A stretch of DNA of 64,000 nt from CPC320 sp002684375 (lineage in GTDB: Bacteria > Pseudomonadota > Alphaproteobacteria > Rhodobacterales > Rhodobacteraceae): NCBI GenBank assembly GCA_965662545.1, contig CBFIHZ010000015.1, positions 1 to 64,000 on the forward strand, read 5' to 3'. Below the pieces are notes generated by a model, which was not told the DNA's origin, did no database searches, and saw nothing but the letters and a program-made list of their open reading frames with translations. Positions within the stretch are counted from its first letter, which is position 1; every line of letters starts with the position of its first letter. The position numbers and the translations under genes were made by a program. This document shows positions 17,867 through 27,010 of the stretch, one piece after another.

Positions 17867-19105
17867 ATGCCTGTACTCGTAATGAAATTTGGCGGGACCT
17901 CCGTTGCAAATCTTGACCGGATTGCGCGCGCCGCCAAACGCGTCGGCGTGGAGGTTGCGAAAGGATATGACGTGATCGTTATAGTCTCTGCAATGTCCGG
18001 TAAAACCAACGAACTTGTCGGTTGGGTCAATGAGACCTCGCCTTTGTTTGATGCCCGGGAGTATGATGCTGTGCTTGCATCAGGTGAAACCGTCACTGCC
18101 GGGTTAATGGCGCTTAGGTTGCAGGAAATGGACATCCCGGCGCGCAGCTGGCATGGTTGGCAAGTGCCTTTGCAAACGACGGCGAACCATTCGGCGGCAC
18201 GGATCGAAAATATTGGCACTGATAATATAAACGCAAAATTTGCTGAAGGCATGCAGGTCGCGGTGGTGGCCGGGTTTCAAGGCATCAGCGATGAGGGCCG
18301 AATTACCACTTTGGGGCGGGGTGGTTCTGACACAACGGCGGTCGGCTTTGCTGCGGCATTCAACGCCGAGCGTTGTGATATTTATACTGATGTCGATGGG
18401 ATCTACACCACCGATCCGAGGATTAGTGACAAAGCCCGCAAACTGGACAAGATCGCTTTCGAAGAGATGCTTGAATTGGCCAGTCTCGGAGCAAAGGTGC
18501 TGCAGACCCGCTCGGTCGAAATGGCGATGCGGCATAAGGTTAAGCTGCGGGTCTTGTCGAGTTTTGAAGAACCAAGCGATACGGCAGGCACCTATGTCTG
18601 TGATGAGGAGGAAATTATGGAATCCAATGTGGTCTCAGGCGTTGCCTATTCTCGCGATGAAGCAAAAATGACGTTGATATCCGTGGCTGACCGTCCAGGT
18701 ATCGCCGCTGCCATCTTTGTGCCGCTGTCCGAGGCGGGCGTGAACGTGGATATGATCGTGCAGAACATCTCGGAAGATGGTCGAACCGATATGACGTTCT
18801 CACTGCCAACGGATCAAGTGCTGCGGGCTGAAAAAGCCATGCATGCGGCCAAAAAGGTGGGCGATATTAATTTTCATGATCTGGTGACAGATGATGGTGT
18901 CGCAAAGATTTCCGTTGTCGGGATTGGTATGCGCAGCCAATCCGGTGTGGCTGCTAAAATGTTCAAAGTACTCTGCTCTGAGGGTGTAAATATAAAGGTC
19001 ATTTCAACCTCAGAGATAAAAATATCTGTTCTGATCGATCGAAAGTATGTAGAACTGGCGGTGCAAGCACTTCACGATGCTTTCGAATTGGAAAAATTAG
19101 GGTGA
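17867..19105 (+). CDS. lysC: aspartate kinase
   Basis: 412 residues from ATG 17867, giving MPVLVMKFGGTSVAN, the canonical aspartokinase start (an ATG at 17855 adds four residues). The kinase domain has KFGGTS, SGETVTAGLMA and GRGGSDTTAVGFAAAF. Two C-terminal ACT domains (from about residue 270, ISVADRPGIAAAIF ... NVDMIVQNIS) give lysine/threonine feedback control. It phosphorylates aspartate, the first step to lysine, threonine and methionine. It is followed 70 bp later by ptsP, an order common in Rhodobacterales. Confidence 0.95.
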   Translation: MPVLVMKFGGTSVANLDRIARAAKRVGVEVAKGYDVIVIVSAMSGKTNELVGWVNETSPLFDAREYDAVLASGETVTAGLMALRLQEMDIPARSWHGWQVPLQTTANHSAARIENIGTDNINAKFAEGMQVAVVAGFQGISDEGRITTLGRGGSDTTAVGFAAAFNAERCDIYTDVDGIYTTDPRISDKARKLDKIAFEEMLELASLGAKVLQTRSVEMAMRHKVKLRVLSSFEEPSDTAGTYVCDEEEIMESNVVSGVAYSRDEAKMTLISVADRPGIAAAIFVPLSEAGVNVDMIVQNISEDGRTDMTFSLPTDQVLRAEKAMHAAKKVGDINFHDLVTDDGVAKISVVGIGMRSQSGVAAKMFKVLCSEGVNIKVISTSEIKISVLIDRKYVELAVQALHDAFELEKLG

Positions 19106-19175
19106 TCCGCTAAGCTACGGTCTGGGTTGCGGTGCACTCTGCCAAAACCAACAGGATAGGTGCGAAAGCTACAAA

Positions 19176-21413
19176 ATGGTGAAGAGTACCGAATCAGAAA
19201 GTCGGCGACTACTGGGTAGTTTGCGCGATGCCATGGCCGAGGATAGTGCGGGTCAAACCCGCCTTGATAAAATCACCAGTTTGACAGCAAGCTCTATGGA
19301 GACAGAAGTCTGTTCCATCTATCTATTCCGCGACGAGGAAACACTGGAACTCTGCGCCACTCAGGGCCTTAATCCAGAAGCGGTTCATAAAACCCGTATG
19401 CGTCTGGGTGAAGGCTTGGTCGGACGCGTGGCGCGGAGCAATCTGGTGGTGAATACCGCCAACGCCCCGACCGAACGCGGCTTTCGCTTTATGCCTGAAA
19501 CTGGAGAAGAGGTATTTTCCTCTTTTCTTGGGGTGCCGATCCAGCGCATTGGCGAAATGCTTGGCGTATTGGTGATCCAATCCAAGGATGCGCGCGAGTT
19601 CAGTGCAGATGCAATCTATGCGTTGGAAGTGGTGGCGATGGTTCTGGCCGAGATGACCGAATTGGGGGCCTTTGTGGGCGAGGGTGCGGCGCTGTCTGCG
19701 CGGCATCAAAATCCTGTACTTTTTCGTGGAACAACCGGTCAGGAAGGTGTGGCGGAAGGGTACGTCTGGCTGCATGAGCCGCGGGTTGTGGTCAGCAATC
19801 CGATTGCCGATGACCCTCAACGCGAACTGGAGCGGTTGACCGAAGCGGTTAAAACTCTGCGGCTGAACGTGGATCAATTGCTGGCGGGTGCGGTTACAGG
19901 CGATAAGGACCAGATGGATGTGCTGGAAGCTTATAGGATGTTTGCGCATTCCAAAAGCTGGATGCAGCGCATGCAAGAAGATATTGCGCGGGGCCTGTCC
20001 GCTGAGGCGTCAGTGGAAAAAGAACAATCCAATGCTCACACCCGCCTGTCCAATGTGCCTGATACCTATCTGCGCGAACGCCTGCATGATCTTGATGATT
20101 TGTCCAACCAGCTTTTGCGGATTCTTACCGGCCAAGGCAGCGACACAGGCAGCACGATGCCCGAAAGCCCTGTGCTGATTGCCCGCAATATAGGCCCCGG
20201 TGAATTGTTGGAATACGGGCGCAGCCTCAAAGCTCTGATCTTAGAAGAGGGCTCGGTCGGATCCCATGCTGCTATTGTTGCCCGCGCGCTGGCCATTCCT
20301 TTGGTTATACACGCAGAGCGCATTACCACAGAAGCACTGACCGGGGATCATATCATTGTCGATGGTGATCAGGGCATCGTGCATTTGCGCCCCGATGAAA
20401 CTGTGGTGACTGCATTTCGCGATAAGATTGCGATGCAGGTCAAAGCTCAGGAACGTTATAATTCAATCCGTGATTTGCCGTCCATGACGCGATGTGGGAA
20501 GACGCTGCAATTAAACATGAATGCAGGATTGATGGCAGATCTGCCATCTTTGCAAAGTTCTGGCGCCGAAGGTGTAGGATTGTTCCGCACAGAATTGCAA
20601 TTTTTAATTCGCAACAAGATGCCAAAACGTCAGGAACTTTCGACACTTTACGGTGGGATCCTTAACGCAGCAAAGGGCAAGCGCGTTGTGTTTCGCACGC
20701 TGGATATCGGGTCGGACAAAGTCTTGCAATATATGAAGCCGAACGATGAGCCTAACCCTGCTTTGGGTTGGCGTGCGATACGCGTGGGGTTGGATAAGCC
20801 CGGTGTTTTGCGCATGCAACTACAGGCCTTACTGCGGGCTGCCAATGGGCGTAACCTAAGCGTCATGTTTCCTTTTGTCGCGCAAAAAGACGAGTTTACT
20901 GCCGCAAAAGCCGAAGTTGACAAAGCCGTTGAACGCGAAATCCGTCTGGGCCACCCTCTGCCCGAGCGCTTGGAAATTGGCGCCATGTTAGAGACCCCAT
21001 CGCTGGCTTACGCCCCTGACCGTTTCTTTGAGGAGGTCGATTTCCTATCGATTGGCGGCAATGATCTCAAACAGTTTTTTTTCGCGGCAGATCGTGAAAA
21101 CGAACGGGTGCGCCGACGCTATGATACCTTAAACGTCAGCTTCCTGACGTTCTTGGAAAATATCGTCAAACGATGCGAAGCGACAGACACTCCCTTGTCT
21201 TTTTGTGGTGAGGATGCGGGCCGCCCCGTTGAGGCAGTTTGTTTGGCTGCTATTGGATTGCGCAATCTGTCCATGCGCGCGGCCTCGATCGGACCAGTCA
21301 AACATCTTTTGTTACGTACTGATTTAACCGCGGTGAAAGCAGTTATTGATGCAGGGCGCGCGCGCGGTGACCAATCGGTACGGGCTGCTGTTCTGGCCCA
21401 TCTCAACAGCTAG
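19176..21413 (+). CDS. ptsP: phosphoenolpyruvate-protein phosphotransferase PtsP (nitrogen PTS enzyme I)
   Basis: 745 residues. An N-terminal GAF sensor domain covers about residues 18-155 (SLTASSMETEVCSIYLFRDEE ... FLGVPIQRIGEMLGVLVIQ). The enzyme I region follows, with the phosphorylated histidine His364 in GSVGSHAAIVARAL, and a C-terminal PEP-binding TIM barrel (GVGLFRTELQF, MFPFV, SIGGNDLKQFFFAADR, CGEDAGRP). The GAF plus EI layout identifies EINtr, which starts a regulatory phosphorelay tied to nitrogen and potassium status, not sugar uptake. Confidence 0.95.
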   Translation: MVKSTESESRRLLGSLRDAMAEDSAGQTRLDKITSLTASSMETEVCSIYLFRDEETLELCATQGLNPEAVHKTRMRLGEGLVGRVARSNLVVNTANAPTERGFRFMPETGEEVFSSFLGVPIQRIGEMLGVLVIQSKDAREFSADAIYALEVVAMVLAEMTELGAFVGEGAALSARHQNPVLFRGTTGQEGVAEGYVWLHEPRVVVSNPIADDPQRELERLTEAVKTLRLNVDQLLAGAVTGDKDQMDVLEAYRMFAHSKSWMQRMQEDIARGLSAEASVEKEQSNAHTRLSNVPDTYLRERLHDLDDLSNQLLRILTGQGSDTGSTMPESPVLIARNIGPGELLEYGRSLKALILEEGSVGSHAAIVARALAIPLVIHAERITTEALTGDHIIVDGDQGIVHLRPDETVVTAFRDKIAMQVKAQERYNSIRDLPSMTRCGKTLQLNMNAGLMADLPSLQSSGAEGVGLFRTELQFLIRNKMPKRQELSTLYGGILNAAKGKRVVFRTLDIGSDKVLQYMKPNDEPNPALGWRAIRVGLDKPGVLRMQLQALLRAANGRNLSVMFPFVAQKDEFTAAKAEVDKAVEREIRLGHPLPERLEIGAMLETPSLAYAPDRFFEEVDFLSIGGNDLKQFFFAADRENERVRRRYDTLNVSFLTFLENIVKRCEATDTPLSFCGEDAGRPVEAVCLAAIGLRNLSMRAASIGPVKHLLLRTDLTAVKAVIDAGRARGDQSVRAAVLAHLNS

Positions 21414-21759
21414 CTTGATATAATCTAGGTCTTGCGAGGTCTTTCAATTTATGGCGTTGAATTGGCTGACATCGGTTTTTTGTTAAATATAGCCCGCGCA
21501 TAGGATGGAGACGTGGCTTTTCATTGTGCAAGACAAGGAGAGTGCGCTTTACTCTGGCTTGGGCAATTTATTTTGGAAAACAGGGTACTCATGATCTGTT
21601 GGTGATAAGATAAATTATAACTGGTGTTTAGTGAGATTGCCAGTTTGACCAATTTAATACATGGGTAATATTTTATCTACTGCGATATGAAGTGGCTGCA
21701 TGTATAAGTAAGCTCAATTACATCTTAGCAAGTGCACGCTTTTAAAATAGAATATCTCC
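21414..21759 (+). other. intergenic region before the pseF remnant
   Basis: About 345 bp, AT-rich, without a supported gene. I see no clear terminator after ptsP. It may contain the former promoter of the pseF pseudogene. Confidence 0.35.
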
Positions 21760-22474
21760 ATGCCGACTGAGCCTCGAAAAACAATTGCAATTATTCCGGC
21801 TCGGGGTGGAAGTAAGAGAATCCCACGCAAAAACATACGGTGCTTTAACGGTTGGCCGATGTTGGAATGGTCGGTACGGGCGCCGCAGACCTCACGACAG
21901 TTTGATGAAATTATGGTCCGCACTGAAGATCTGGAGTTTGCCGAAATTGCAGAACCATGCAGTGCAAAAGTTCCGTTTTTGGCTGAGTTGAAATTGCGGG
22001 TCACCCTGCAACAACTGTGCAGGTACGTTATAAAGTTCTGGCGCAATATCGTAAAGCCGGTCGTTGTTTTGATTTGGCTTGCTGCCTCTATCCGACAGCT
22101 GCCTTCGTACGGCCCAAAGATTTGTCAGACGGTCGCGCTGCTTTAGTGGCTGGTACTTTGATGTGTTTATGCCGGTCGCTGAGTTTGATAGCACCGTCTG
22201 GCAATCGCTGCGGAAAGACAGGGACGGTAAGATCAGTCCGAATTTTTCCGAAAATGTTAATCTTCGCACGTAAGACCCTGAAAAAGCCTATCATGATGCC
22301 GGACAATGGTATTGGTTTGCGGTGCCTGAACTTAATCGAAACAGTAACTTGATGAGTTTAAATACCGGGTCTGTCGTTCTGCCAAAAACTTGGGTGCAGG
22401 ATATCGATACCGAAGAAGACTGAGCGATTGCCGAGCTCAAGCATCGGCGTGAATCTGGCAAGACGAGCGGCTGA
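21760..22474 (+). pseudogene. pseF: CMP-pseudaminic acid synthetase remnant (pseF)
   Basis: The frame begins PTEPRKTIAIIPARGGSKRI with the CMP-sugar transferase motif and RKNIRCFNGWPMLEWSV. The homology then jumps between frames: YKVLAQYRKAGRCFDLACCLYPTAAFVRPKDL, next DVFMPVAEFDSTVWQSLRKD with ISPNFSENVNLRT, then AGQWYWFAVPELNRN, and finally TWVQDIDTEED followed by TGA (22421-22423) where the family has Trp, and AIAELKHRRESGKTSG. Several frameshifts and this nonsense change show that the gene is inactive. PseF activates pseudaminic acid for flagellin or surface glycans; no other pse gene is present here. Confidence 0.85.
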
Positions 22475-22476
22475 TT

Positions 22477-23364
22477 TCAGCTGTTTAATTGCCGTTCACG
22501 CCAGATCACTAAAAGTCCACCCGCGATAATCAGCAATGCACCTGGAAATAGATCGTCGAACGGGGTCTCATCGAAAAACAGCCAGCCGAAGAACGCCGCC
22601 ATAGGAATGCCAAAATAGCTGAAAGGTGCGAGGTTGCTTTGTTCCGTCATCCGGAAAGAAATTACGAGAAACAGCACGGCGGTGCCGCCGAAAGCGCCCA
22701 TAGTGATGATCCAAAAGACATCAGAACCGCTGTTTATAGATGAAAATCCGCCCAAAAATAGTGTCAGTAAGATTGAACCGGCCACCGCGATGAGTGTTGA
22801 GTAAATATTAACCAAGGCGCTGGACACGTCGTCATCCATCAGGCGGGCGGTCACGCCGCTCAATGCATAAAGGGCCGCCGCGCCAAACGGTAATAAAGCG
22901 TCCCATGTGAAGGCGTCGCTGCCCAGCCCCATTACCATGATGACCCCGATAAAGCCGACCAAAACAGCCGCCCAGCGGATTAAGCCAACCTTTTCTCCCA
23001 AGAAGATGATCGCAAAAATTGTCATGAAAAGTGCATTCGAATATGAGATGGTTGAGGCCGTGGCAAAGGCGATCCTGCCCAGAGAAAGATAAAACATAAG
23101 CTGTGCTAGCGTCACAATGGCCCCGCGCAAGCAGGCCAGCGGCCACTGACGGATTACAAAACTGCGATACGTTTGATGCCGCATGTCCGAATACCACAGC
23201 GCAATGGCACTGGGGATAATGCCAAAAACATTTCGGTAGGCGGATAATTCAACAGCGCTGTATTTGGGTGACAGAAATTTGATGATCAGACCCATCAAAT
23301 CAAAAAACACCAAAGCGATCAGACTGAAGATCACCGCACGCACTATGGGCCCCGTTCCCGTCAA
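22477..23364 (-). CDS. DMT superfamily (EamA) transporter
   Basis: 295 residues with about ten hydrophobic segments in two EamA repeats (residues about 10-140 and 155-290). RNVFGIIPSAIALW and ISYSNALFMTIFAIIFLGEKVGLIRW are typical of the family, as is the second-half copy IPMAAFFGWLFFDE. Probably an inner-membrane metabolite exporter; the substrate cannot be told. It ends 2 bp from the pseF remnant, converging with it. Confidence 0.88.
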   Translation of the reverse strand: MTGTGPIVRAVIFSLIALVFFDLMGLIIKFLSPKYSAVELSAYRNVFGIIPSAIALWYSDMRHQTYRSFVIRQWPLACLRGAIVTLAQLMFYLSLGRIAFATASTISYSNALFMTIFAIIFLGEKVGLIRWAAVLVGFIGVIMVMGLGSDAFTWDALLPFGAAALYALSGVTARLMDDDVSSALVNIYSTLIAVAGSILLTLFLGGFSSINSGSDVFWIITMGAFGGTAVLFLVISFRMTEQSNLAPFSYFGIPMAAFFGWLFFDETPFDDLFPGALLIIAGGLLVIWRERQLNS

Positions 23365-23469
23365 GGTCTTTGATCAGAGGTGGTTTTGCCCATCACTATG
23401 TGGTCAAGCCTGTCCATTGTGTCGCCTCTCCTATTGGGCATTTGTTTGTGCGACTGTGCAAAAATCGCT

Positions 23470-24462
23470 TTAGCAATACCCTTCTGGCCCAATCCATTGT
23501 TGAGTCGTATAGCGGTCGCCATGCGCCCAACCCACGGGCAGTGTTGTCTCGATGCGCGCCATAATTTCAGGGGTCATCGGAAAATCGCTGGCCGCAGCGC
23601 ATTCTGCCAGATGTTCGGCGCTTCTGGTGCCGGGGATCGGGATCAAATGTGGGCCGCGATTTAAACACCAAGAGATGGCCAGGGTGACGGGATGGCTGCC
23701 CAGATCGTTGGCTAGGGCCTTGAATGCGCGGACCCTGGCCACATTATATCCAAAGTTGGGTTCGGTGAAACGTGGGGTCCCCTTGCGAAAATCACCGTCT
23801 TTAAACCTTGCCGGGTCGGGGGTGTGTAAAGCGAATATACCGCGCCCTAACGGTGAAAACGGCACAAAGGTAACGTCCAATTCGGCACAGGTCTGAAGCA
23901 TCCCCAAATCTGGATATCGCGCCCAGAGCGAATATTCGCTTTGCACCGCGTCGACGGGCCCAACCGCGCAGGCGCGCCGCAGCGAGGCGGGCGATATTTC
24001 TGAAAAGCCGATGCCGCCAATTTTACCTTCGGCTTTGAAAGCCAGCAGCGTCTCCATCACTTGCTCAATCTCGATTTCGGGCGCCCGGCGGTGAATGTAG
24101 TAAAGCGCCACCTGTTCGACTTGCAGACGGGTTAACGAAAGCTCCAGTTCCGCGCGTAGATGATCGCAGCTGTTGTTAAATCCGCGTTTTCCGGTTTCGG
24201 GATTGTCCCACACGGCGCCTTTGGTTGCGATAACGAATTTGGTATCATCGCCTTTCAGAAAGGAGCCGATGACGTTTTCTGACACGCCCATACCATAAAT
24301 ATTCGCTGTATCGAGAAAGTTGACCCCCATATCGAGGGCCGCAGCCAAGGTTCTGTGGGCCTCGGCTTCAGAGGTGGCGCCGTAAAAGCCGGCAAAGCTC
24401 ATGCAACCCAAACCGACCTCGGATACCTTTGTGCCGTTTTGTAACAATTTGCGACGTTTCAT
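23470..24462 (-). CDS. aldo/keto reductase
   Basis: 330 residues, NADPH-dependent oxidoreductase with TIM-barrel fold. GLGCMSFAGFYGATSEAEA near residue 17, LDTANIYGMGVSENVIG near 50 (catalytic Asp and Tyr), the lysine in KFVIATKGA, the LYYIHRR strand (His in place of the usual catalytic-site His context) and IPGTRSAEHLAECAAA near the C-terminus (NADPH phosphate binding). It resembles the YajO/YakC group. The substrate is unknown. Confidence 0.9.
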   Translation of the reverse strand: MKRRKLLQNGTKVSEVGLGCMSFAGFYGATSEAEAHRTLAAALDMGVNFLDTANIYGMGVSENVIGSFLKGDDTKFVIATKGAVWDNPETGKRGFNNSCDHLRAELELSLTRLQVEQVALYYIHRRAPEIEIEQVMETLLAFKAEGKIGGIGFSEISPASLRRACAVGPVDAVQSEYSLWARYPDLGMLQTCAELDVTFVPFSPLGRGIFALHTPDPARFKDGDFRKGTPRFTEPNFGYNVARVRAFKALANDLGSHPVTLAISWCLNRGPHLIPIPGTRSAEHLAECAAASDFPMTPEIMARIETTLPVGWAHGDRYTTQQWIGPEGYC

Positions 24463-24570
24463 CTAACACCTTTCAGACATTATTTTTTACGCTCGCGCGT
24501 AGTGAGACTCATTTTACCTGATATTGTCCAGTGGGTTCACGGCCTAGGTCTGATAAGCCTGATAAACCGG

Positions 24571-25212
24571 TTATTCCGGTTTTGGTATTTGGGTGGAATA
24601 ATGCGGTATCTGATAGCCGCTTTGAACCGCAGGCCGCGCAGCGATCCGCGTATACCATTCATAGACTTGCGGATAGGCTTTTAGCTCAATCTGCTGCCAT
24701 TGAAAGCGTGATACCCAGGGCCATATCGCCATGTCGGCAATGGTATAGGCGCCCCGACCCGCCCCCGCCAGATAATCCCGCCCCGAAAGGCGCGTATTGA
24801 GCACGCCATACAAGCGCGCGGCCTCTTTGGCGTACCGCTGTTCTGCATATTCAGATATTCCCGGATTATAATGCAAGAAATGGTGGGCCTGTCCCAGCAT
24901 CGGCCCAAGGCCACCCATTTGCCACATCAGCCATTCCATCATTCGCCAGTGTTCTGTCCCCGTACAGTGAAAGCGCTTATATTTATCAGCCAAATACAGC
25001 ATGATTGCGGCCGATTCCATCAGTTGGACGCCAGTTTCGTGATCAACGATCGCGGGGATGCGGTTATTGGGTGCGATTTGTAAAAACTCTGCGCTGAATT
25101 GATTTCCTTTTGAAATGTCGATGGCATGCACCCGGTATTCTATGCCCAACTCTTCCAGTAATATTGAAACTTTGCGCCCGTTGGGGGTTGTCCATGTGTA
25201 CAGGTCAATCAC
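24571..25212 (-). CDS. glutathione S-transferase family protein
   Basis: 213 residues from GTG 25212, which has AAAGGAAAC just upstream; the open frame extends far further but that part crosses an inverted-repeat element. The thioredoxin-like domain begins IDLYTWTTPNGRKVSILLEELG and has NNRIPAIVD and QLMESAAIMLYLADKY (glutathione binding). An all-helical C-terminal domain follows (MGGLGPMLGQAHHFLHYNP ... YTIADMAIWPWV). It resembles the YfcG/YghU group of disulfide-bond reductases, where Thr/Asn near the N-terminus replace Tyr. It lies downstream of tRNA-Gln. Confidence 0.92.
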   Translation of the reverse strand: MIDLYTWTTPNGRKVSILLEELGIEYRVHAIDISKGNQFSAEFLQIAPNNRIPAIVDHETGVQLMESAAIMLYLADKYKRFHCTGTEHWRMMEWLMWQMGGLGPMLGQAHHFLHYNPGISEYAEQRYAKEAARLYGVLNTRLSGRDYLAGAGRGAYTIADMAIWPWVSRFQWQQIELKAYPQVYEWYTRIAARPAVQSGYQIPHYSTQIPKPE

Positions 25213-25269
25213 TGTGTTTCCTTTGAAAGGGAAGGACTGGTTTTGTTCCCTGTTAGATGAAAGTTGAAG

Positions 25270-25504
25270 GTCACCGTATATTCTGGAAAAGCCCCCTGCA
25301 AGTGGTCTGTGGGTGGACCACTTGCAGGGGGCTATTCCAGGAACCTGATCGTACCATCGCCGCACGATCCCGGCAGCATTAAACACCCCCAACCATCGAC
25401 CGTGCAAATGCCGTCTCCAGACTTCTGGCAGAATCCCTTCGAAGTACGGCATATTCCGGGTCTGGGGTATCCGGACACCCTGAAAGGCTCCGGAATATAC
25501 GGAC
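25270..25504. mobile_element. MITE-like 235-bp element with terminal inverted repeats and an internal long hairpin
   Basis: The left end GTCACCGTATATTCTGG (25270-25286) is matched in reverse complement by the right end (CCGGAATATACGGAC, 25490-25504) with few differences. Inside, 25290-25307 and 25316-25333 form a perfect 18-bp stem with an 8-nt loop, extended by 6 bp beyond one mismatch (25283-25288 with 25335-25340). No coding capacity is evident. It sits between the gst start and tRNA-Gln. I could not see a clear target duplication. It is probably a non-autonomous element; alternatively a large structured leader. Confidence 0.5.
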
Positions 25505-25547
25505 AAAAATACGAAATCTCGTTCTGTTATGAAATTGTTATGAGTGT

Positions 25548-25622
25548 TGGCTGGGGTGGTAGGATTCGAACCTACGGTACACGCTACCAAAAAGCGTTGC
25601 CTTACCGCTTGGCTACACCCCA
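25548..25622 (-). tRNA. tRNA-Gln (anticodon UUG)
   Basis: The minus strand folds into a full cloverleaf: acceptor TGGGGTG pairs with CACCCCA, the D arm is GCC...GGC, the anticodon stem ACGCT/AGCGT holds loop TTTTGGT with anticodon TTG, and the T arm GTAGG/CCTAC has loop TTCGAAT. The discriminator base is G and CCA is encoded (25550-25548). It reads CAA and, by wobble, CAG glutamine codons. Confidence 0.97.
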
Positions 25623-25634
25623 ACTCTGAAAAAC

Positions 25635-25663
25635 TTCCTAAGTCTACATGGCTGCAGGTTCAA
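25635..25663 (-). promoter_or_regulatory. candidate promoter of tRNA-Gln
   Basis: On the minus strand TTGAAC (25663-25658) and TAGGAA (25640-25635) are spaced by 17 bp. Transcription would start around 25628, six or so bases before the mature tRNA 5' end at 25622. The spacing is ideal, but the -10 box is a weak match. Confidence 0.45.
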
Positions 25664-25807
25664 GCCCTTTTCACAGCAAAATTTGATTGAGTTGTGGAAA
25701 AAGTGAATTGTCATGCCGGTTTGATTGCCTGATCCGCTTTGTTTGGGATGCTTTTACATAATCTGAGCGGTCATTCTGGGTTTTTTGTGCAGTGTTGCGT
25801 GTCGCTC

Positions 25808-26263
25808 TTACCCGCTTTCTGCAGGCTGAAGGGTCAAAGACCCATCGGCGCTGAGGGGCCAATACGGGTTCATTGCCAACTCCCAGACATGCCCGTCTGG
25901 ATCAGAGAAATATCCTGAATACCCGCCCCAAAAAACAGGTCTTGGGGTTTTCAAGGGACGCGCCCCTGCATCTATGGCTTGTTTAAACGCTTGGTCAACT
26001 TGTTCAGTGGATGAAAAATTCTGCGCCAGTGTCATTGCACCCGTGCCGAGTTGGGCGGTGTCACGGGTCTGATCTGCCGCCAATTCATTTAAGCCGAACA
26101 GACCCAAAACGATGCCCCGCATCTGAAAAAATATGATTTGATCATCTGATCTTGGATGCGCTTGCCAGCCAAGTGTCTGATAAAATGCCAAGGCGCGTTG
26201 CAAATCGCGCACTCCAAGAGTGATCAAAGTGACATGGGGTGTGGTGGGATCTGCAGGTGTCAT
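25808..26263 (-). CDS. VOC (glyoxalase/bleomycin resistance) family protein
   Basis: 151 residues with two beta-alpha-beta-beta-beta units. HVTLITLGVRDLQRALAFYQTLGW is the typical first module; GGYSGYFSDPDGHVWELAMNPYW is the typical second module with the metal-binding Glu. Such proteins include isomerases, dioxygenases and antibiotic-binding proteins; the substrate is unknown. It lies upstream of tRNA-Gln and downstream of the SH3 protein on the same strand. Confidence 0.88.
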   Translation of the reverse strand: MTPADPTTPHVTLITLGVRDLQRALAFYQTLGWQAHPRSDDQIIFFQMRGIVLGLFGLNELAADQTRDTAQLGTGAMTLAQNFSSTEQVDQAFKQAIDAGARPLKTPRPVFWGGYSGYFSDPDGHVWELAMNPYWPLSADGSLTLQPAESG

Positions 26264-26392
26264 ACGGAAGTCCCTTAAATGAAAAATATATAGATCTAAA
26301 ATGAGGCGCGCTTGTTCTCTTTAAGGCATATCCAGCAAAGCGCTGCGTTATTTGTCAAGGTTTGGGTCCGGGACATTCCGGCGTGCGACATA

Positions 26393-26896
26393 TCAGTCGC
26401 GCAATTCATCGGCCTCAACGCCCCAAAGTCCGGTTTTAATGGCCCACCCGCGATATCCATCCACGCTTATTTGGCACCAGTCTCGGGTGCATTTGCGCAG
26501 GCGCGCAACTACGCCGGCCTGCAGGTGCGCGTTGACGAGGGTTGAAGGATCAGCGCGTGCATAAATGGGCATCAGATCGTCTTGAATGATCACGGTGCGG
26601 GTTCCCGAAAGCAGCGAGTGATGCACCCAGCCGCCCTCGTCGTCGCGGTCGGTCACACGCCGCCAGTGTCCATATTCGTCAATGACTTTCAAAGGCATGT
26701 TGCGGCGTTTGAACACCCAGTCAATGCGGTGGTTCAGCGATGGGCCGCGCCGCACATTGCCGGTATCCGTCTTCAAAGACACAAAGCGCGGGATGGGTAA
26801 ATTGGTTTGTGACCCGCGTTCGCTTGCCTGCAGCGGTGGGATGAAGAGGATGAGGGCGGTCAAAGTGAGTATCAGACCAAAAATAGAGTTCCGCAT
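26393..26896 (-). CDS. exported SH3-domain protein
   Basis: 167 residues from ATG 26896, chosen because it gives a proper signal peptide (MRNSIFGLILTLTALILFIPPLQA) cleaved before SERGS. The mature part carries bacterial SH3 modules: NVRRGPSLNHRIDWVFKRRNMPLKVIDEYGHWRRV near residue 47, and a second module with IYARADPST and CQISVDGYRGWAIKTGLWGV. This architecture (DUF1058/SH3_4) is common in alphaproteobacterial periplasmic proteins of unclear role, perhaps cell-wall binding. It is divergent from the hydroxyacid dehydrogenase gene. Confidence 0.85.
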   Translation of the reverse strand: MRNSIFGLILTLTALILFIPPLQASERGSQTNLPIPRFVSLKTDTGNVRRGPSLNHRIDWVFKRRNMPLKVIDEYGHWRRVTDRDDEGGWVHHSLLSGTRTVIIQDDLMPIYARADPSTLVNAHLQAGVVARLRKCTRDWCQISVDGYRGWAIKTGLWGVEADELRD

Positions 26897-27010
26897 AGGT
26901 TCTGCCTGGCTACTTTGTGGATCATTTATGTTTTGGGTTCTTGTGCCGTGCCAATATCTGGGACAGTGTAGACCTAATAAGCCGGTTTTGGAAGTCTGGA
27001 GAAACATAGA

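Noticed and set aside
24571..25623. 350-residue frame as a long gst gene
   Set aside because: The extra N-terminal part is translated from the inverted-repeat element and the tRNA-Gln gene; the GTG at 25212 has a good ribosome site and fits the family start.
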